A stretch of 64,000 nucleotides of DNA from CATQHD01 sp965202675 (GCA_965202675.1 OZ241842.1:868001-932000); one strand, 5' to 3'; shown: positions 17,989 to 26,705, counted from the first letter of the stretch. Notes: a model not told the origin generated them from the sequence alone. A program made the numbers and translations.

Positions 17989-18019
17989 ATTATACCAATA
18001 ATACCCCCCCCCCCCGCAA
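17989..18019 (-). promoter_or_regulatory. SLH promoter with a 12-G tract in the spacer
   Basis: On the minus strand a perfect TATAAT (17994-17989) lies 69 nt before the SLH ATG. A TTGCGG hexamer (18019-18014) is the best -35. The spacer between them is 19 bp and contains ten of a run of 12 G (18015-18004). The spacer length therefore depends on the length of the G-run. The rest of 18020-18327 holds no gene that I can support. Confidence 0.55.
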
Positions 18020-18327
18020 CTAATCCGGCTTCGGCCCCAAAACCCCAGGTGAGAGGCCCTGCAGGGGTTAAAGCGGCTCTTCGGAACGAAGGGGAGCGGA
18101 CGCGGTTGAGCAACGAGTGAGCTATCTGCCGGGGGTTACCGGAGTGAAGAAACCGACCGGGCCGCGGACGGACCGTTCTCCGCCCATACCTCGGCGCCGA
18201 CGGACGCCCTGCCCTCCTCCCCGAATTCGCTTCGGGTGCGGGACGCGTCGAGGCGCCCCGCATTCGACTCGTCGGGCCGCCCGGGCCGGGTTGTCCGCCC
18301 CGGGTTGCCCGCCGGGTGATGAGATAC

Positions 18328-19608
18328 CTACTGTTCACGTGAGCGGCTGCGGACGTCGTACACCCGGTAGGTGTGGTCGTACCGCCAGGTCTGGCTGCTC
18401 ATCGCCCTCCACACGGGATTCCCATACTCCCGGCACTCGGCCCGCCAGGTGATCCTGAGGGTGATCGGATACCCTTCCGGATAGCCCGCCTTGTCGGACG
18501 ACCGCAGAAAGACGGCTTTCCGGCCTCTTATCTTCGCAACTTGCGGATCGGCCATCTTCGGCGCGGAGGACCGGTCGGGTGCGCGGCGGCGGACGGTGCC
18601 GCTGTTATACAGGGTCCCGTCCTCCGTCCCCAGGCCGGCAGACGACCAGGACATTTCGCTCACCCACACGCGCAGGTATATGAGTTCGCCGTCGACCATG
18701 GGGTAATCGAAGGCGTACGGGTGGTGGGTGTAGCTGATCCGTATCGGAACCCCCACGTACCCGTATCCGGTCGGCTGTATGCCCAGGCCCGGTGTCGGGA
18801 GTTTTTCCACAGCGGCCCGGAAGGCCGCCCCGGCGCCCGTTCTCCGGCACGCCTCGATGGGCGGCCGGGTGGTTGCAGGCGGACGGGTGGACCTGGTGCG
18901 CGGCCGGGTAGTAGCCGGAGGCCGGGTCGACCTGGTGCGCGGGCGGGTAGTGGCCGGAGGGCGGGTGGTGGCCGGAGGCCGGGTGAGGCCGGTGCGCGGG
19001 CGGGTGGTATCGGTGCGCTCGGGAGGGGCGGTGAGGGGCGGGGCCGTTCTCGGAGGGGCCGTGGTCGCGGTCGTGCAGGGCGGATGCTCTCTCGGTCGGC
19101 CCGGGCAATGCCGGTGCGACGTCCTCACCCAGGTACCGCAGTTGCCCGGCCTGGTGTTGGCCCGTTTTCTCCGGTCGCCCGCACACACCATATAGGTCGG
19201 GCCGGTCCGGTCCTGGTGCCGCCCCAGATAGGTGAACTTGACCGTCAAACCGTTGCCGTGCGGGGAATGCCCGCCGCGGCGTCCGATGTTGCAGGAGTTG
19301 GTGCGGCCCGGTTGGGGAGGCCGGATGGTGGGGCCGCACGGTTTCCAGACCGGACCCTCCCTTGCCCAGCGCAGGCAAGCCGGCACACCAATCACCGGGA
19401 CGACGCCCTTCTTCGTGCACTTCCATTCCATCCAGTAATTCCAGTGGCGCTCCCAGTCCCAGGTGACAGCAGTGCGGCCGGGCTTCCACACGGAGGCGGG
19501 AACATGGGCGGCGCCCGGTTCGGTGGCCCACAGAACGGCCGTGAGCAGCAGACCGAACGCCGCGGCCCATCCGGCCGGGCCGGCCAGCCTTCCCAGCCCG
19601 CGGCGCAG
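18328..19608 (-). CDS. Exported protein with Thr/Pro/Arg-rich repeat linker
   Basis: A hydrophobic segment (GWAAAFGLLLTAVLW) near the N-terminus implies export or anchoring. An N-terminal cysteine-bearing domain of about 150 residues follows (WNYWMEWKCTKKG, CNIGRRG, VCAGDRRKR, CGTWVR). Then comes a repetitive linker of TRPPATT/TRPRTRS units, and a C-terminal domain of about 170 residues (GYVGVPIRISYTHHPYAFDY through SQTWRYDHTYRVYD). I do not recognise the family. The start is unresolved: the frame has no ATG or GTG before the hydrophobic segment. The coordinate given is a CTG at 19608; a TTG at 19758 is the other option. It lies just after the gene ending at 19641, so the two may form an operon. 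Confidence 0.55.
   Translation of the reverse strand: MRRGLGRLAGPAGWAAAFGLLLTAVLWATEPGAAHVPASVWKPGRTAVTWDWERHWNYWMEWKCTKKGVVPVIGVPACLRWAREGPVWKPCGPTIRPPQPGRTNSCNIGRRGGHSPHGNGLTVKFTYLGRHQDRTGPTYMVCAGDRRKRANTRPGNCGTWVRTSHRHCPGRPREHPPCTTATTAPPRTAPPLTAPPERTDTTRPRTGLTRPPATTRPPATTRPRTRSTRPPATTRPRTRSTRPPATTRPPIEACRRTGAGAAFRAAVEKLPTPGLGIQPTGYGYVGVPIRISYTHHPYAFDYPMVDGELIYLRVWVSEMSWSSAGLGTEDGTLYNSGTVRRRAPDRSSAPKMADPQVAKIRGRKAVFLRSSDKAGYPEGYPITLRITWRAECREYGNPVWRAMSSQTWRYDHTYRVYDVRSRSREQ
18855..19015 (-). repeat. Tandem DNA repeat encoding the Thr/Pro/Arg linker
   Basis: About eight imperfect units of 15-18 bp (for example cgggtagtggccggag on the plus strand) encode TRPPATT and TRPRTRS repeats. In-frame slippage would change the linker length of the exported protein. 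Confidence 0.7.
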
Positions 19609-19640
19609 CCTCCCCCATCGAGGGGAGTGGCCGGGCGCCC

Positions 19641-20498
19641 CTAGTAATACCGCCCGGTCGATCCCGGAGCTTCGTCCTCGTTCACCTCCGGATGCGGATC
19701 CCTCGGGCAGCGGACGCTGTTGCCCGCGTATTCCATGATGACCATTACCTTTACGCAAAAGGACCTCCTGTAGGAGAGCTTCCACTCCCCGTCGACCTGT
19801 ACGAGCGTGTCCAGAAACGATTCGCCGGCGCCGAGTTCGGGGTGCTCCAGTCGGTAGACCACCCCGATTACCGCCGCTTCGTAACCCGGCCCGCCCTGCC
19901 ATCGGATGTCATCGAGTGAGACCCCGTACCGCCTCCGTTCCTCGGGGTGGAACAGGAAGGCGCCGTGTTCCCGGCCGTAGCGGTCGAGAGCCCCGAAGAC
20001 CTCGCCCAGCAGCCGGCCGTTGCGGATGGCCGAGCGGCGCTGCTCGTCGTCGCCGGTCCACGCCCAGCGCAGCACCCTTCCGGCCTCTTCGCGCGTGCAG
20101 GGGTCCTCCACCGGCAGGCCGTCGGCCTCCCACAGCTCCTCTACCGGTGCGCACCGCGCCGGCGCCGCCTCCGCGCCGGGGGGCGAAGCGGCGGACGAGG
20201 CAACCGGAGGCCCTTCCCCGTCGGACGGCGCGGGGGAGTCGGTCGGGGCCGGGAGAGCTCCCTCCGGAGCATCGGCGCCAGGGGCGCCGCCGTCCGCCCC
20301 GGGCGGCGGGCCGGGGGAGGCGGAAACGGAGGGCGCAGCCGGAGCAGGGGCGGGGGCCGCCGCCGCAGGTTCGGGCGCGGCGGCGGGAACCGGGCGGACG
20401 GGCGCGGAACGGCGGACCGGCGTCCAGAGCACGATTGCCGACGCCAGCAGTCCGGCCAGGGTCACCGCGAACAGAAAGCGCTCGACGGGGCGGGCCAT
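19641..20498 (-). CDS. Single-pass membrane protein, unknown function
   Basis: 285 aa. One N-terminal transmembrane helix (FLFAVTLAGLLASAIVLW, residues 8-25) is followed by about 85 residues of Ala/Pro/Gly/Ser linker, then an extracytoplasmic domain of about 165 residues. That domain contains a cysteine pair (ARCAPVEELW, EDPCTREEA), and ends with VDGEWKLSYRRSFCVKVMV, which resembles the last strands of NTF2-like domains with a further Cys near the end. I recognise no family. It ends where the next exported protein begins, so the two probably belong together. Confidence 0.6.
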   Translation of the reverse strand: MARPVERFLFAVTLAGLLASAIVLWTPVRRSAPVRPVPAAAPEPAAAAPAPAPAAPSVSASPGPPPGADGGAPGADAPEGALPAPTDSPAPSDGEGPPVASSAASPPGAEAAPARCAPVEELWEADGLPVEDPCTREEAGRVLRWAWTGDDEQRRSAIRNGRLLGEVFGALDRYGREHGAFLFHPEERRRYGVSLDDIRWQGGPGYEAAVIGVVYRLEHPELGAGESFLDTLVQVDGEWKLSYRRSFCVKVMVIMEYAGNSVRCPRDPHPEVNEDEAPGSTGRYY

Positions 20499-20585
20499 CT
20501 TCTCGTCAGGAAGGGCGGAAGGGAGTCACGGCGGATGAAAGTAGGCAGACCCGGCCGCCGCGCGTCGGCCCGAAAAGGGGGGTAG

Positions 20586-21503
20586 CTAAAAAAGGTCCGG
20601 GTCGAACAGAAGGTCGCCTTCGGCCACCACCTCGGCGCGCCCCGTGATGAACGGCAGGATCTCTCCGCTGTATCCCTCGCGCCGCGCGTACCGGACGGTG
20701 AAGAGGCTGCCGGTGATCGATTCCTGCACCCATTCTTCTCCGGGGCCCAGCTCGCCGTCGGCGGCCAGGCAGGCAACCTTGGCGCTGGTGCCCGTCCCGC
20801 AGGGCGAGCGGTCGTAGGTCCCGCTGGGGCACAGGACGAAGTTCCGGGAATGGGCCCCGGGACGGGTGGGCGGCCCGTACAGCTCGACGTGGTCGACATC
20901 CCATCCGTCCCGCTGGAGGGCGGAGCGGATCGCCTTGGTGAAATACAGCAGGTCCTCGACCGGCAGGTTCAGGTCGATATGAGGCTCTCTGACCAGGAAG
21001 AACATGTTCCCGCCGTAGGCGATGTCCCCCGTTGTCTCTCCGAGAACCTCCACCTCCACCGACACCTCGGCTTCGAGGCGGCGGCTCGCGACGTTGCCCA
21101 CCGTTACGGCCCCGTCGGCGGCGAAGGAGGCCTCGACCCGCCCCTCCGCCGTGTCGATGTGATGGACGCCGGGTTCGATGCGGCCCAGATGCCGCAGGGT
21201 CTCGATCAGGCCGATGGTCCCGTGTCCGCACATCCCGATCACCCCGCACCGGTCGAAGTAGATCACCCCGGTGAGCGAATCGGGCCGGTCGGGCGGTACC
21301 AGCAAGGCCCCCACCATGGCTTCGTTTCCGCGTGGTTCGTCCACCACCTCCCTCAGCAGCCGGCCGTAACGGACGGCCAGGTCCGCCCGGCGCTCCGCCG
21401 CCGAGGCGCCCGACAGGGCCGGGAAGCCGCCGGTGATGACCCGGGTGGGTTCCCCGCCCGTATGGGAGTCCACCACCGAGATCCTGGCGGGGCCGTCCGG
21501 CAT
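20586..21503 (-). CDS. Hydroxyproline 2-epimerase / proline racemase family
   Basis: 305 aa. Both catalytic cysteines are visible: CGHGTIG (residues about 88-94) and SPCGTGTSAK (about 230-239). A Cys pair, rather than Cys/Thr, marks the racemase/epimerase group and not the dehydratases. Together with the adjacent FAD oxidase, the best reading is conversion of trans-4-hydroxy-L-proline to cis-4-hydroxy-D-proline for catabolism. Proline racemase activity is the alternative. The start lies 5 bp after the stop of the oxidase gene, so they form an operon. Confidence 0.85.
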   Translation of the reverse strand: MPDGPARISVVDSHTGGEPTRVITGGFPALSGASAAERRADLAVRYGRLLREVVDEPRGNEAMVGALLVPPDRPDSLTGVIYFDRCGVIGMCGHGTIGLIETLRHLGRIEPGVHHIDTAEGRVEASFAADGAVTVGNVASRRLEAEVSVEVEVLGETTGDIAYGGNMFFLVREPHIDLNLPVEDLLYFTKAIRSALQRDGWDVDHVELYGPPTRPGAHSRNFVLCPSGTYDRSPCGTGTSAKVACLAADGELGPGEEWVQESITGSLFTVRYARREGYSGEILPFITGRAEVVAEGDLLFDPDLF

Positions 21504-21508
21504 CGGCT

Positions 21509-22801
21509 TTACGCGAACCGGGCGGGCGAGAACGGGGCCGGGTCGATATCGGACACCCGGCCGTTCATCATCTGCGCAACCATCCGGCCGGTGATAGGAC
21601 CGAGCGAAAGCCCGATCTTGCCGTGGCCGGCCGCGTACACCACGTTGCGCCATGCGGGGTCCGGGCCGATCACAGGAAGCCCGTCGGGGGTTACCGGCCG
21701 GACACCCGCCCACCGCTCCAGAACGGTCAGCTCCGGATCGAGCCGCAGCCGAGACCGGGCGTTGGCCTCGATGTCGGCCAGCCGCCTGAAGGAGGGAACC
21801 GCGTCCAGCCTGCCCAGCTCCAGCCAGCCGGTCAGCCGCAGGCGCCCGCCCATCGGGTTCACGGCCACCCAGCGGTCCCCTATCAGGATGTTCCTCCGCG
21901 GTCCCGAGCGGGGCCGGGCGACCGTCATGCTGTACCCCTTGCCGCCCTGGATGGGAAGTCGGCTGCCCAGGAAGTAGGCCACCCCGGGGGTCCAGGCGCC
22001 TGCGGCCACCGCCACCCGATCCACTGCCAGGTCGCCCCGCGTGGTTACCAGGCGATCCACCGCGTCGGAGGAAAACCCGAATCCCAGCAGCTCGGTGTGC
22101 GGGGCGAACCTCACCCCGCGCGCCGCGAGCAGGGAGGCCAGGGACGACAGGAACACCGCGGGGTCGAGGCCGGCGTCGTCCGCGCACAGGAAGCCGCCGG
22201 TCACCTCGTCTCCCGCCGCCGGCTCCATCTCGCGGATCTCGGCGGGCCCCAGCATCTCGACCGGCACCCCGTAATGCTCCATCTCGGCCGCCTCGAGCCG
22301 GGCGGCGGCCAGCGCCTGCTCGCTCCCGTAGATATGGAGCAGCCCGTCCTTGCGGTAACCGCACTCGATCCCCTCCTCGGTGATCAGCTTCTCGGTCATC
22401 TCGGCGCTGATAAAACAGAGGGCGGCCAACGCCGCCGCGCCCGCCTCGGCCCTTCCGGGGGTGCAGCTGCGGATGAACCGCAGTATCCACCCCAGATAAG
22501 CCGGATCGAGCGACGGCCGGGCGGCCACCGGCCCGGTCCGCCGCAGGATGCTCCTGACCGCATTGCGCGGCGCGCCGGGGGCCGCCATCGGGATCACATG
22601 GCTGGGGGCGATGAAACCGGCGCTCCCGGCGGCGGCGCCGCGGGCGATCGGCCCCCGATCCACGACCACCACCTCGCGGCCCTCCTTCAACAGCTCATAG
22701 GCGATGCACAGACCGACGACCCCGCCCCCCACCACGGCTGCGTCGGCCCGGCCGGGAATCGGAAAATCGGGGGGGTCGGGGTCGGCGAAGTCGGGGGGCA
22801 C
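21509..22801 (-). CDS. FAD-dependent D-amino-acid (hydroxyproline) dehydrogenase
   Basis: 430 aa from a GTG at 22801, 6 nt after AGGAG. The dinucleotide-binding motif ADAAVVGGGVVGLCIAYEL near residue 17 and the C-terminal GVRPVTPDGLPVIGP and YAAGHGKIGLSLGPITGRMV are typical of the DadA/DAO family. Such enzymes oxidise D-amino acids to imino acids, passing electrons to quinone or oxygen. Placed directly before the epimerase gene, it should oxidise cis-4-hydroxy-D-proline. The downstream deaminase and semialdehyde dehydrogenase of that pathway are not adjacent; the dehydrogenase at 10694-12142 is a distant candidate only. Confidence 0.83.
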   Translation of the reverse strand: MPPDFADPDPPDFPIPGRADAAVVGGGVVGLCIAYELLKEGREVVVVDRGPIARGAAAGSAGFIAPSHVIPMAAPGAPRNAVRSILRRTGPVAARPSLDPAYLGWILRFIRSCTPGRAEAGAAALAALCFISAEMTEKLITEEGIECGYRKDGLLHIYGSEQALAAARLEAAEMEHYGVPVEMLGPAEIREMEPAAGDEVTGGFLCADDAGLDPAVFLSSLASLLAARGVRFAPHTELLGFGFSSDAVDRLVTTRGDLAVDRVAVAAGAWTPGVAYFLGSRLPIQGGKGYSMTVARPRSGPRRNILIGDRWVAVNPMGGRLRLTGWLELGRLDAVPSFRRLADIEANARSRLRLDPELTVLERWAGVRPVTPDGLPVIGPDPAWRNVVYAAGHGKIGLSLGPITGRMVAQMMNGRVSDIDPAPFSPARFA

Positions 22802-22842
22802 CGTCGGCTCCTGGGGTCGATGCGGGTCGGGCGGCGGCAATT

Positions 22843-23649
22843 CTAGTTGCCCCGCCCCGGCGCTCCGCCCTGTTCGTCGGAGGACAGGGGGGCGTCTCCG
22901 TTGCCGTCCGCTTCCTCCGGAGGCGGGGCGTCCCGGCGCAGGGTGGGAACCCTCCGGCGGGGGCGGCGGTAGGAAAACAGGTCGGAACCGGCGAACACCG
23001 CCACCAGGACGGCGGCCAGGGTCATCCCCCGCTGCCAGAACCACACCGCCGCGGCCCAGCCCGCCAGCAGGCCGATGATGCGGGAGTGGAGGTCGCCGCT
23101 CGGGCCCAGCAGCTTGACGAGCACCACCCGCAGCATCTTGGAACCGTCCAGGCCTCCGATCGGCAGCCAGTTGACCAGCCCCCATACCACCGACACCCAG
23201 ATGAAAGACCCCGCCAAGAACACCAGATACTCGCCGTAGAAATCGGCCGCGGCCAGCTCGACGCGCCAGGGGCTGGGCACCCGCAGCCGCGCCGCCTCCC
23301 CCATCCCGCCCAGCCGGATGAACAGGTACAGGCCCATCCCGGCGAACAGACCCACCCCGGAACCGGCTGCCGCCACCAGGAAATGTTTCCAACCCGGCAT
23401 AGGGGCGCCCCCCTCTCTCCAGATGGTGGCCCCGCCCAAGGCATAGAGGCTTATCCCCTCGACCTGCCCGCCGAACCGTCGCACCGCCGCGGCGTGGCCC
23501 AGCTCGTGGAGCATCACGGAAATCAGGATCGACGCCCCCCACAGCACCACCGCAACGCTGCTCAGGCGGGTCCCGAGCAACAGCGCCAGCACCAGCAGGA
23601 AGCTGAGGTGGATGTGCACCGGGAACCCGAACAACCGAAACCTGATCAT
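22843..23649 (-). CDS. Site-2 protease family (M50) membrane metalloprotease
   Basis: 268 aa with several membrane segments. The zinc motif HELGHAAAVRR is at about residue 48, and the second conserved motif, NWLPIGGLDGSKM, is at about 165; both are in transmembrane helices as in the family. Site-2 proteases cut transmembrane segments of regulators such as anti-sigma factors. A hydrophilic tail rich in Arg, Pro and Glu (from residue about 230) is cytoplasmic. The substrate is unknown. It lies between the hydroxyproline genes and a YczE-like gene, all minus strand. Confidence 0.9.
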   Translation of the reverse strand: MIRFRLFGFPVHIHLSFLLVLALLLGTRLSSVAVVLWGASILISVMLHELGHAAAVRRFGGQVEGISLYALGGATIWREGGAPMPGWKHFLVAAAGSGVGLFAGMGLYLFIRLGGMGEAARLRVPSPWRVELAAADFYGEYLVFLAGSFIWVSVVWGLVNWLPIGGLDGSKMLRVVLVKLLGPSGDLHSRIIGLLAGWAAAVWFWQRGMTLAAVLVAVFAGSDLFSYRRPRRRVPTLRRDAPPPEEADGNGDAPLSSDEQGGAPGRGN

Positions 23650-23686
23650 CTTCCCCTCAGGGTAGATGGGCAGCCGGTGTGTACCG

Positions 23687-24394
23687 TCACAGCCCGCGGC
23701 GGCTCGATCCGCCCCCCGCCAAGCCCGCGGTCCCTCGGCGCCGGCGCACCGTATCGGCCCCTTCGATGGGGCCCCGGTCGAACAGGCGGAGGAAGAACTG
23801 GACCAGTGGCCCGATCAGCACCGTGAACAGCAGGGTGCCCAACCCCACCGCGCCGCCCAGCGACCATCCCGCAACCAGCATCACCCCCTCGATCGCGAAG
23901 CGGGCCGAGCGGATGGACAGTCCCTTCTCGGCCAGCCCGGTCATCAAGCCGTCCCGGGGGCCGGGTCCGAGCCGGGCGCCTATGTAGAGGCCGGAACCTA
24001 TTCCGACCAGCAGGATGCCCCCCAGCATATAGGCATAACGGAGCGGGACGGCGGAGGCGTCGTCCACCAGCAGCATGACCCGGTCGATCACCAGACCCAC
24101 CACCACCGGGTTGAACAAGGTGCCCGGACCGACTCGCGTCCGGAGCGGTATCCATCCCAGGAACACCACGCCGCCGACGATGATGGTAACCAAGCCGAAG
24201 CTGAGCGAGGTGCGGAGGGCCAAGCCCTGGTGGAACACATCCCAGGGCGACAGCCCCAGGTTGGAGCGTATGTTCAGGGCGATGCCGCACCCGACCACCG
24301 TCAGGCCGAACAGCATCATCGGCATCCGCAGCAACACCGCGCGGACATGGTCCGAGCGCCGGGCGGCCTGCCCGGGATCGGGCGGCTTCCTCAC
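23687..24394 (-). CDS. YczE/YitT-like integral membrane protein
   Basis: About 235 aa from a GTG at 24394; a GTG at 24337 or the ATG at 24325 would also give a complete first helix. Five hydrophobic segments are seen. The conserved NIRSNLGLSPWDVFHQGL and the later ARLGPGPRDGLMTGL mark the YczE-type family, which has internal duplication of the LGxxPxD motif. The function is not established. The tail (RRRRGTAGLAGGGSS) is basic. No ligand can be inferred from the neighbours. Confidence 0.75.
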   Translation of the reverse strand: MRKPPDPGQAARRSDHVRAVLLRMPMMLFGLTVVGCGIALNIRSNLGLSPWDVFHQGLALRTSLSFGLVTIIVGGVVFLGWIPLRTRVGPGTLFNPVVVGLVIDRVMLLVDDASAVPLRYAYMLGGILLVGIGSGLYIGARLGPGPRDGLMTGLAEKGLSIRSARFAIEGVMLVAGWSLGGAVGLGTLLFTVLIGPLVQFFLRLFDRGPIEGADTVRRRRGTAGLAGGGSSRRGL

Positions 24395-24618
24395 GCGGGG
24401 ACAGACATCGGCGTCATCTTCCCGATGAAGCCGGAGCCCATCGAACCGACCGGCATCTGCGCTCGACCTTCTCTCCACGCGGCGGCCGGCCGCAGTCTAT
24501 CCCGGCCAGGCTCGACATTCGACATGACCGGAGCCGCCGGGCATCCCCCGGCCCCGCGCCGCAGCGGCCGGGGCGAATAGCACAGGCACCCTTACTCTGC
24601 TGGTAACCTAAGATGGTG

Positions 24619-24647
24619 TTGACCGCCCCGCAGGCGGAGGATTGTGT
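24619..24647 (+). promoter_or_regulatory. Possible promoter of the ferredoxin gene
   Basis: TTGACC (24619-24624) and a weak -10 TTGTGT (24642-24647) are spaced 17 bp, with about 60 nt to the ATG. The rest of 24395-24708, between the divergent YczE-like and ferredoxin genes, holds nothing else I can support. Confidence 0.35.
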
Positions 24648-24708
24648 ATCCGGGCGGGCAGCGGCGATAATCGGGGGCAGGCCCCGGGCAGCCAAGGGAG
24701 TCAGAAGC

Positions 24709-25026
24709 ATGGCCGGCGAAAAAATGATGGTGTGGATCGATCAGGACCTGTGCACCGGCGACGGCATCTGCGAGGAGATCGCGCCGGATGTGTTCGAGGG
24801 CCGCGACGACGGGCTGTGGGTGGTCAAGGAAGAGGCCAAGTACTTCGGCTCCACCATGGTGTTCGACGACGGCAGCGGGGAGGGCCGCGGGCCGGAAGGA
24901 TCCCGCGGGGTGGCCAGGGTGCCCGACGAGCTCATAGAGGACGTGATCGAGTCCGCCGAGGAATGCCCGGGGGAATGCATAATGATCGAGCCCTACAACC
25001 CCGCCCTGGTGGCGGAAGGCCGCTGA
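24709..25026 (+). CDS. Small ferredoxin, CX5C type
   Basis: 105 aa from the ATG at 24709, 8 nt after AAGGGAG. It has DLCTGDGICEEIAPDVFEG (CX5C) and, near the C-terminus, EECPGECIMIEP. The pattern matches the single-cluster ferredoxins of actinobacteria that often carry a [3Fe-4S] cluster and feed electrons to cytochrome P450s or oxygenases; the extra Cys in CPGEC could allow a [4Fe-4S] cluster. About 35 acidic, glycine-rich residues between the two halves are longer than usual. No P450 or reductase lies in the window. Confidence 0.88.
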   Translation: MAGEKMMVWIDQDLCTGDGICEEIAPDVFEGRDDGLWVVKEEAKYFGSTMVFDDGSGEGRGPEGSRGVARVPDELIEDVIESAEECPGECIMIEPYNPALVAEGR

Positions 25027-25086
25027 CCCCCGCCGCCTCTGATCAGCCGAACAGCAGACCCTTCCCCCGCCGGGCGGCCCTCCGGG

Positions 25087-25160
25087 TGGAGCTGAGGGGA
25101 TTTGAACCCCTGACCCCCTCGTTGCGAACGAGGTGCTCTGCCGAACTGAGCTACAGCCCC
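25087..25160 (-). tRNA. tRNA-Ala (anticodon CGC)
   Basis: A complete 74-nt minus-strand cloverleaf. The acceptor stem GGGGCTG/CAGCTCC contains the G3-U70 pair that identifies alanine tRNA. The anticodon stem is CCTCG/CGAGG, the loop TTCGCAA (anticodon CGC, reading GCG), and the T-arm AGGGG/CCCCT. The discriminator is A and CCA is not encoded. It borders a low-GC accessory gene. Confidence 0.97.
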
Positions 25161-25391
25161 TGGGACAGGTCATTGTACCGCATCGGCAGGACTCCGAAGA
25201 CGGCCCTGTCCCAACGGGATGACCGAGAACCCTGCGCCGCACCACCGACGCGGTGGGCGGGATGACCGAGTGGAGCCGGGACCTTCAGCACCGGCGAGAT
25301 GTTCCCCGCACCGGACTCACCGTAGTGGGGAGGGGCAGGTGTTTCTATATCTGTTGTCGAATCGTGGTCGAAACGTAAAACCGGGGCGCTG

Positions 25392-26492
25392 ATGAGACGA
25401 ACCGTACAACAATGGAAGCATCTAGCGACCGAAGGGTTGCATAGGCTGCTTCAAGAACGGAGTGCTCTGGTTCGCCCTGAAGCCGAGGCCATCCTCAGCG
25501 AAACGAGCTGGACCCGTGACGCCTTCCGTCTCCCTGATGACCCTCGTCCTCAACCCCACCACATTACAACCGCCCATACCCGCCTTGTCAACTCCAACGA
25601 CCTCGTCGACAATACTACAATACTGAACAAGCGAGCGGTCACTGTTTGGGTAGATGCCCAAGCTCTGAGAACCAGGGGACGTAAGACCGAAGTCTCTCGA
25701 GCGGAAGCCGCCAAACGGCGGCTGTATCGCACCTACCTGGGCTGGACCAGTGATACAAGGCTCTGCGGCCAAGCGGCCGAACAAACCGTGTACGCTTCAA
25801 TGTATTCTCGCCGTGGTATAGACCTGTGGGTGCAGGACGAGAAACCTGGAAATGTAAAAGAGATCGCAAACAACAGATTACCATTTGGATCTCTCGATTT
25901 AGGTGGATATTGGCTCAGAGACCCTTCCAATCCACCCGCTGGCCTAATTCCATTCGCTGCTGAGATCAAGAACATGAGAAGATGGATATATCCATGGGAT
26001 CATGAACTTTGGGGGCTATTAGCTAAACTGAGCGATATTAACGAAGTGATTCCAGTTCTAATTGCTAGACGTATCCATCCCATAACCTTTAAATTCTTCA
26101 AGAAAATCGGGGTAATTGGCCATCAAACAAAGAAACAGTGGTTTACAAGCCCAGGGGCATTGTCTACACAACGTCATCACTTGAGTCAGGATAAGTTGTA
26201 CGATGTGGCCAACGCACTGAGTATGCGAGATATTACCTTCCTTAACGACCCCACAACCCCACAGCCAAGTGTAGAAACCTTCTTTTCCAAAACACCCTAC
26301 CAGCAGATAAACGAACATACTCTAGCAACAAGGTCAATCGATAATTGGAGCCGAGCAGCTCCGATAATTAAGGCGCATAGTGATCTTCGTAAAGAGATCT
26401 GTTCACAAGAGCGACGTATAATTTGGGCTCAATTCCGCACCGAATTACAGAGATATGGTCTAGACATATCCGAATTGAGTACGTTTGATTAA
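25392..26492 (+). CDS. Low-GC accessory gene, possible PD-(D/E)XK nuclease
   Basis: 366 aa in clearly lower GC than its surroundings, with A/T-ending codons, so probably acquired. No family is recognised with confidence. Around residues 165-195 the pattern SLDLGGYWLRDP ... IPFAAEIKNMRRW gives an Asp followed by ExK on predicted strands, the shape of a PD-(D/E)XK nuclease core, as in restriction enzymes. A conserved-looking RRGIDLWVQDEK lies before it. No methyltransferase is adjacent. It stands alone between tRNA-Ala and an IS1380 remnant. The nuclease idea is inference; a phage or defence protein of another kind is possible. Confidence 0.5.
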   Translation: MRRTVQQWKHLATEGLHRLLQERSALVRPEAEAILSETSWTRDAFRLPDDPRPQPHHITTAHTRLVNSNDLVDNTTILNKRAVTVWVDAQALRTRGRKTEVSRAEAAKRRLYRTYLGWTSDTRLCGQAAEQTVYASMYSRRGIDLWVQDEKPGNVKEIANNRLPFGSLDLGGYWLRDPSNPPAGLIPFAAEIKNMRRWIYPWDHELWGLLAKLSDINEVIPVLIARRIHPITFKFFKKIGVIGHQTKKQWFTSPGALSTQRHHLSQDKLYDVANALSMRDITFLNDPTTPQPSVETFFSKTPYQQINEHTLATRSIDNWSRAAPIIKAHSDLRKEICSQERRIIWAQFRTELQRYGLDISELSTFD

Positions 26493-26705
26493 GGCACTAG
26501 TTACGACCTTCCACCGGCGGCCTCCTCGCCCAGCCGCCGGGACCGATTAGCCGCCGCCTCAACCGCTTCGCCGACCAGCGCGGTGAATCCGCCCGGTGGC
26601 TCCACCCGCCCGGCGCTCAAAGCGGACCAGCCCATCCACCACAGACTCCAGCCCCAATCGAACCGCGTCCCACTAACGACTCGTTAATCAAACCACCCCC
26701 AACCG

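Noticed and set aside
17155..18120. Plus-strand ORF of 321 aa opposite the SLH gene
   Set aside because: It is an antisense shadow of the G/T-ending codons of the SLH gene, with low-complexity basic sequence and no domain.
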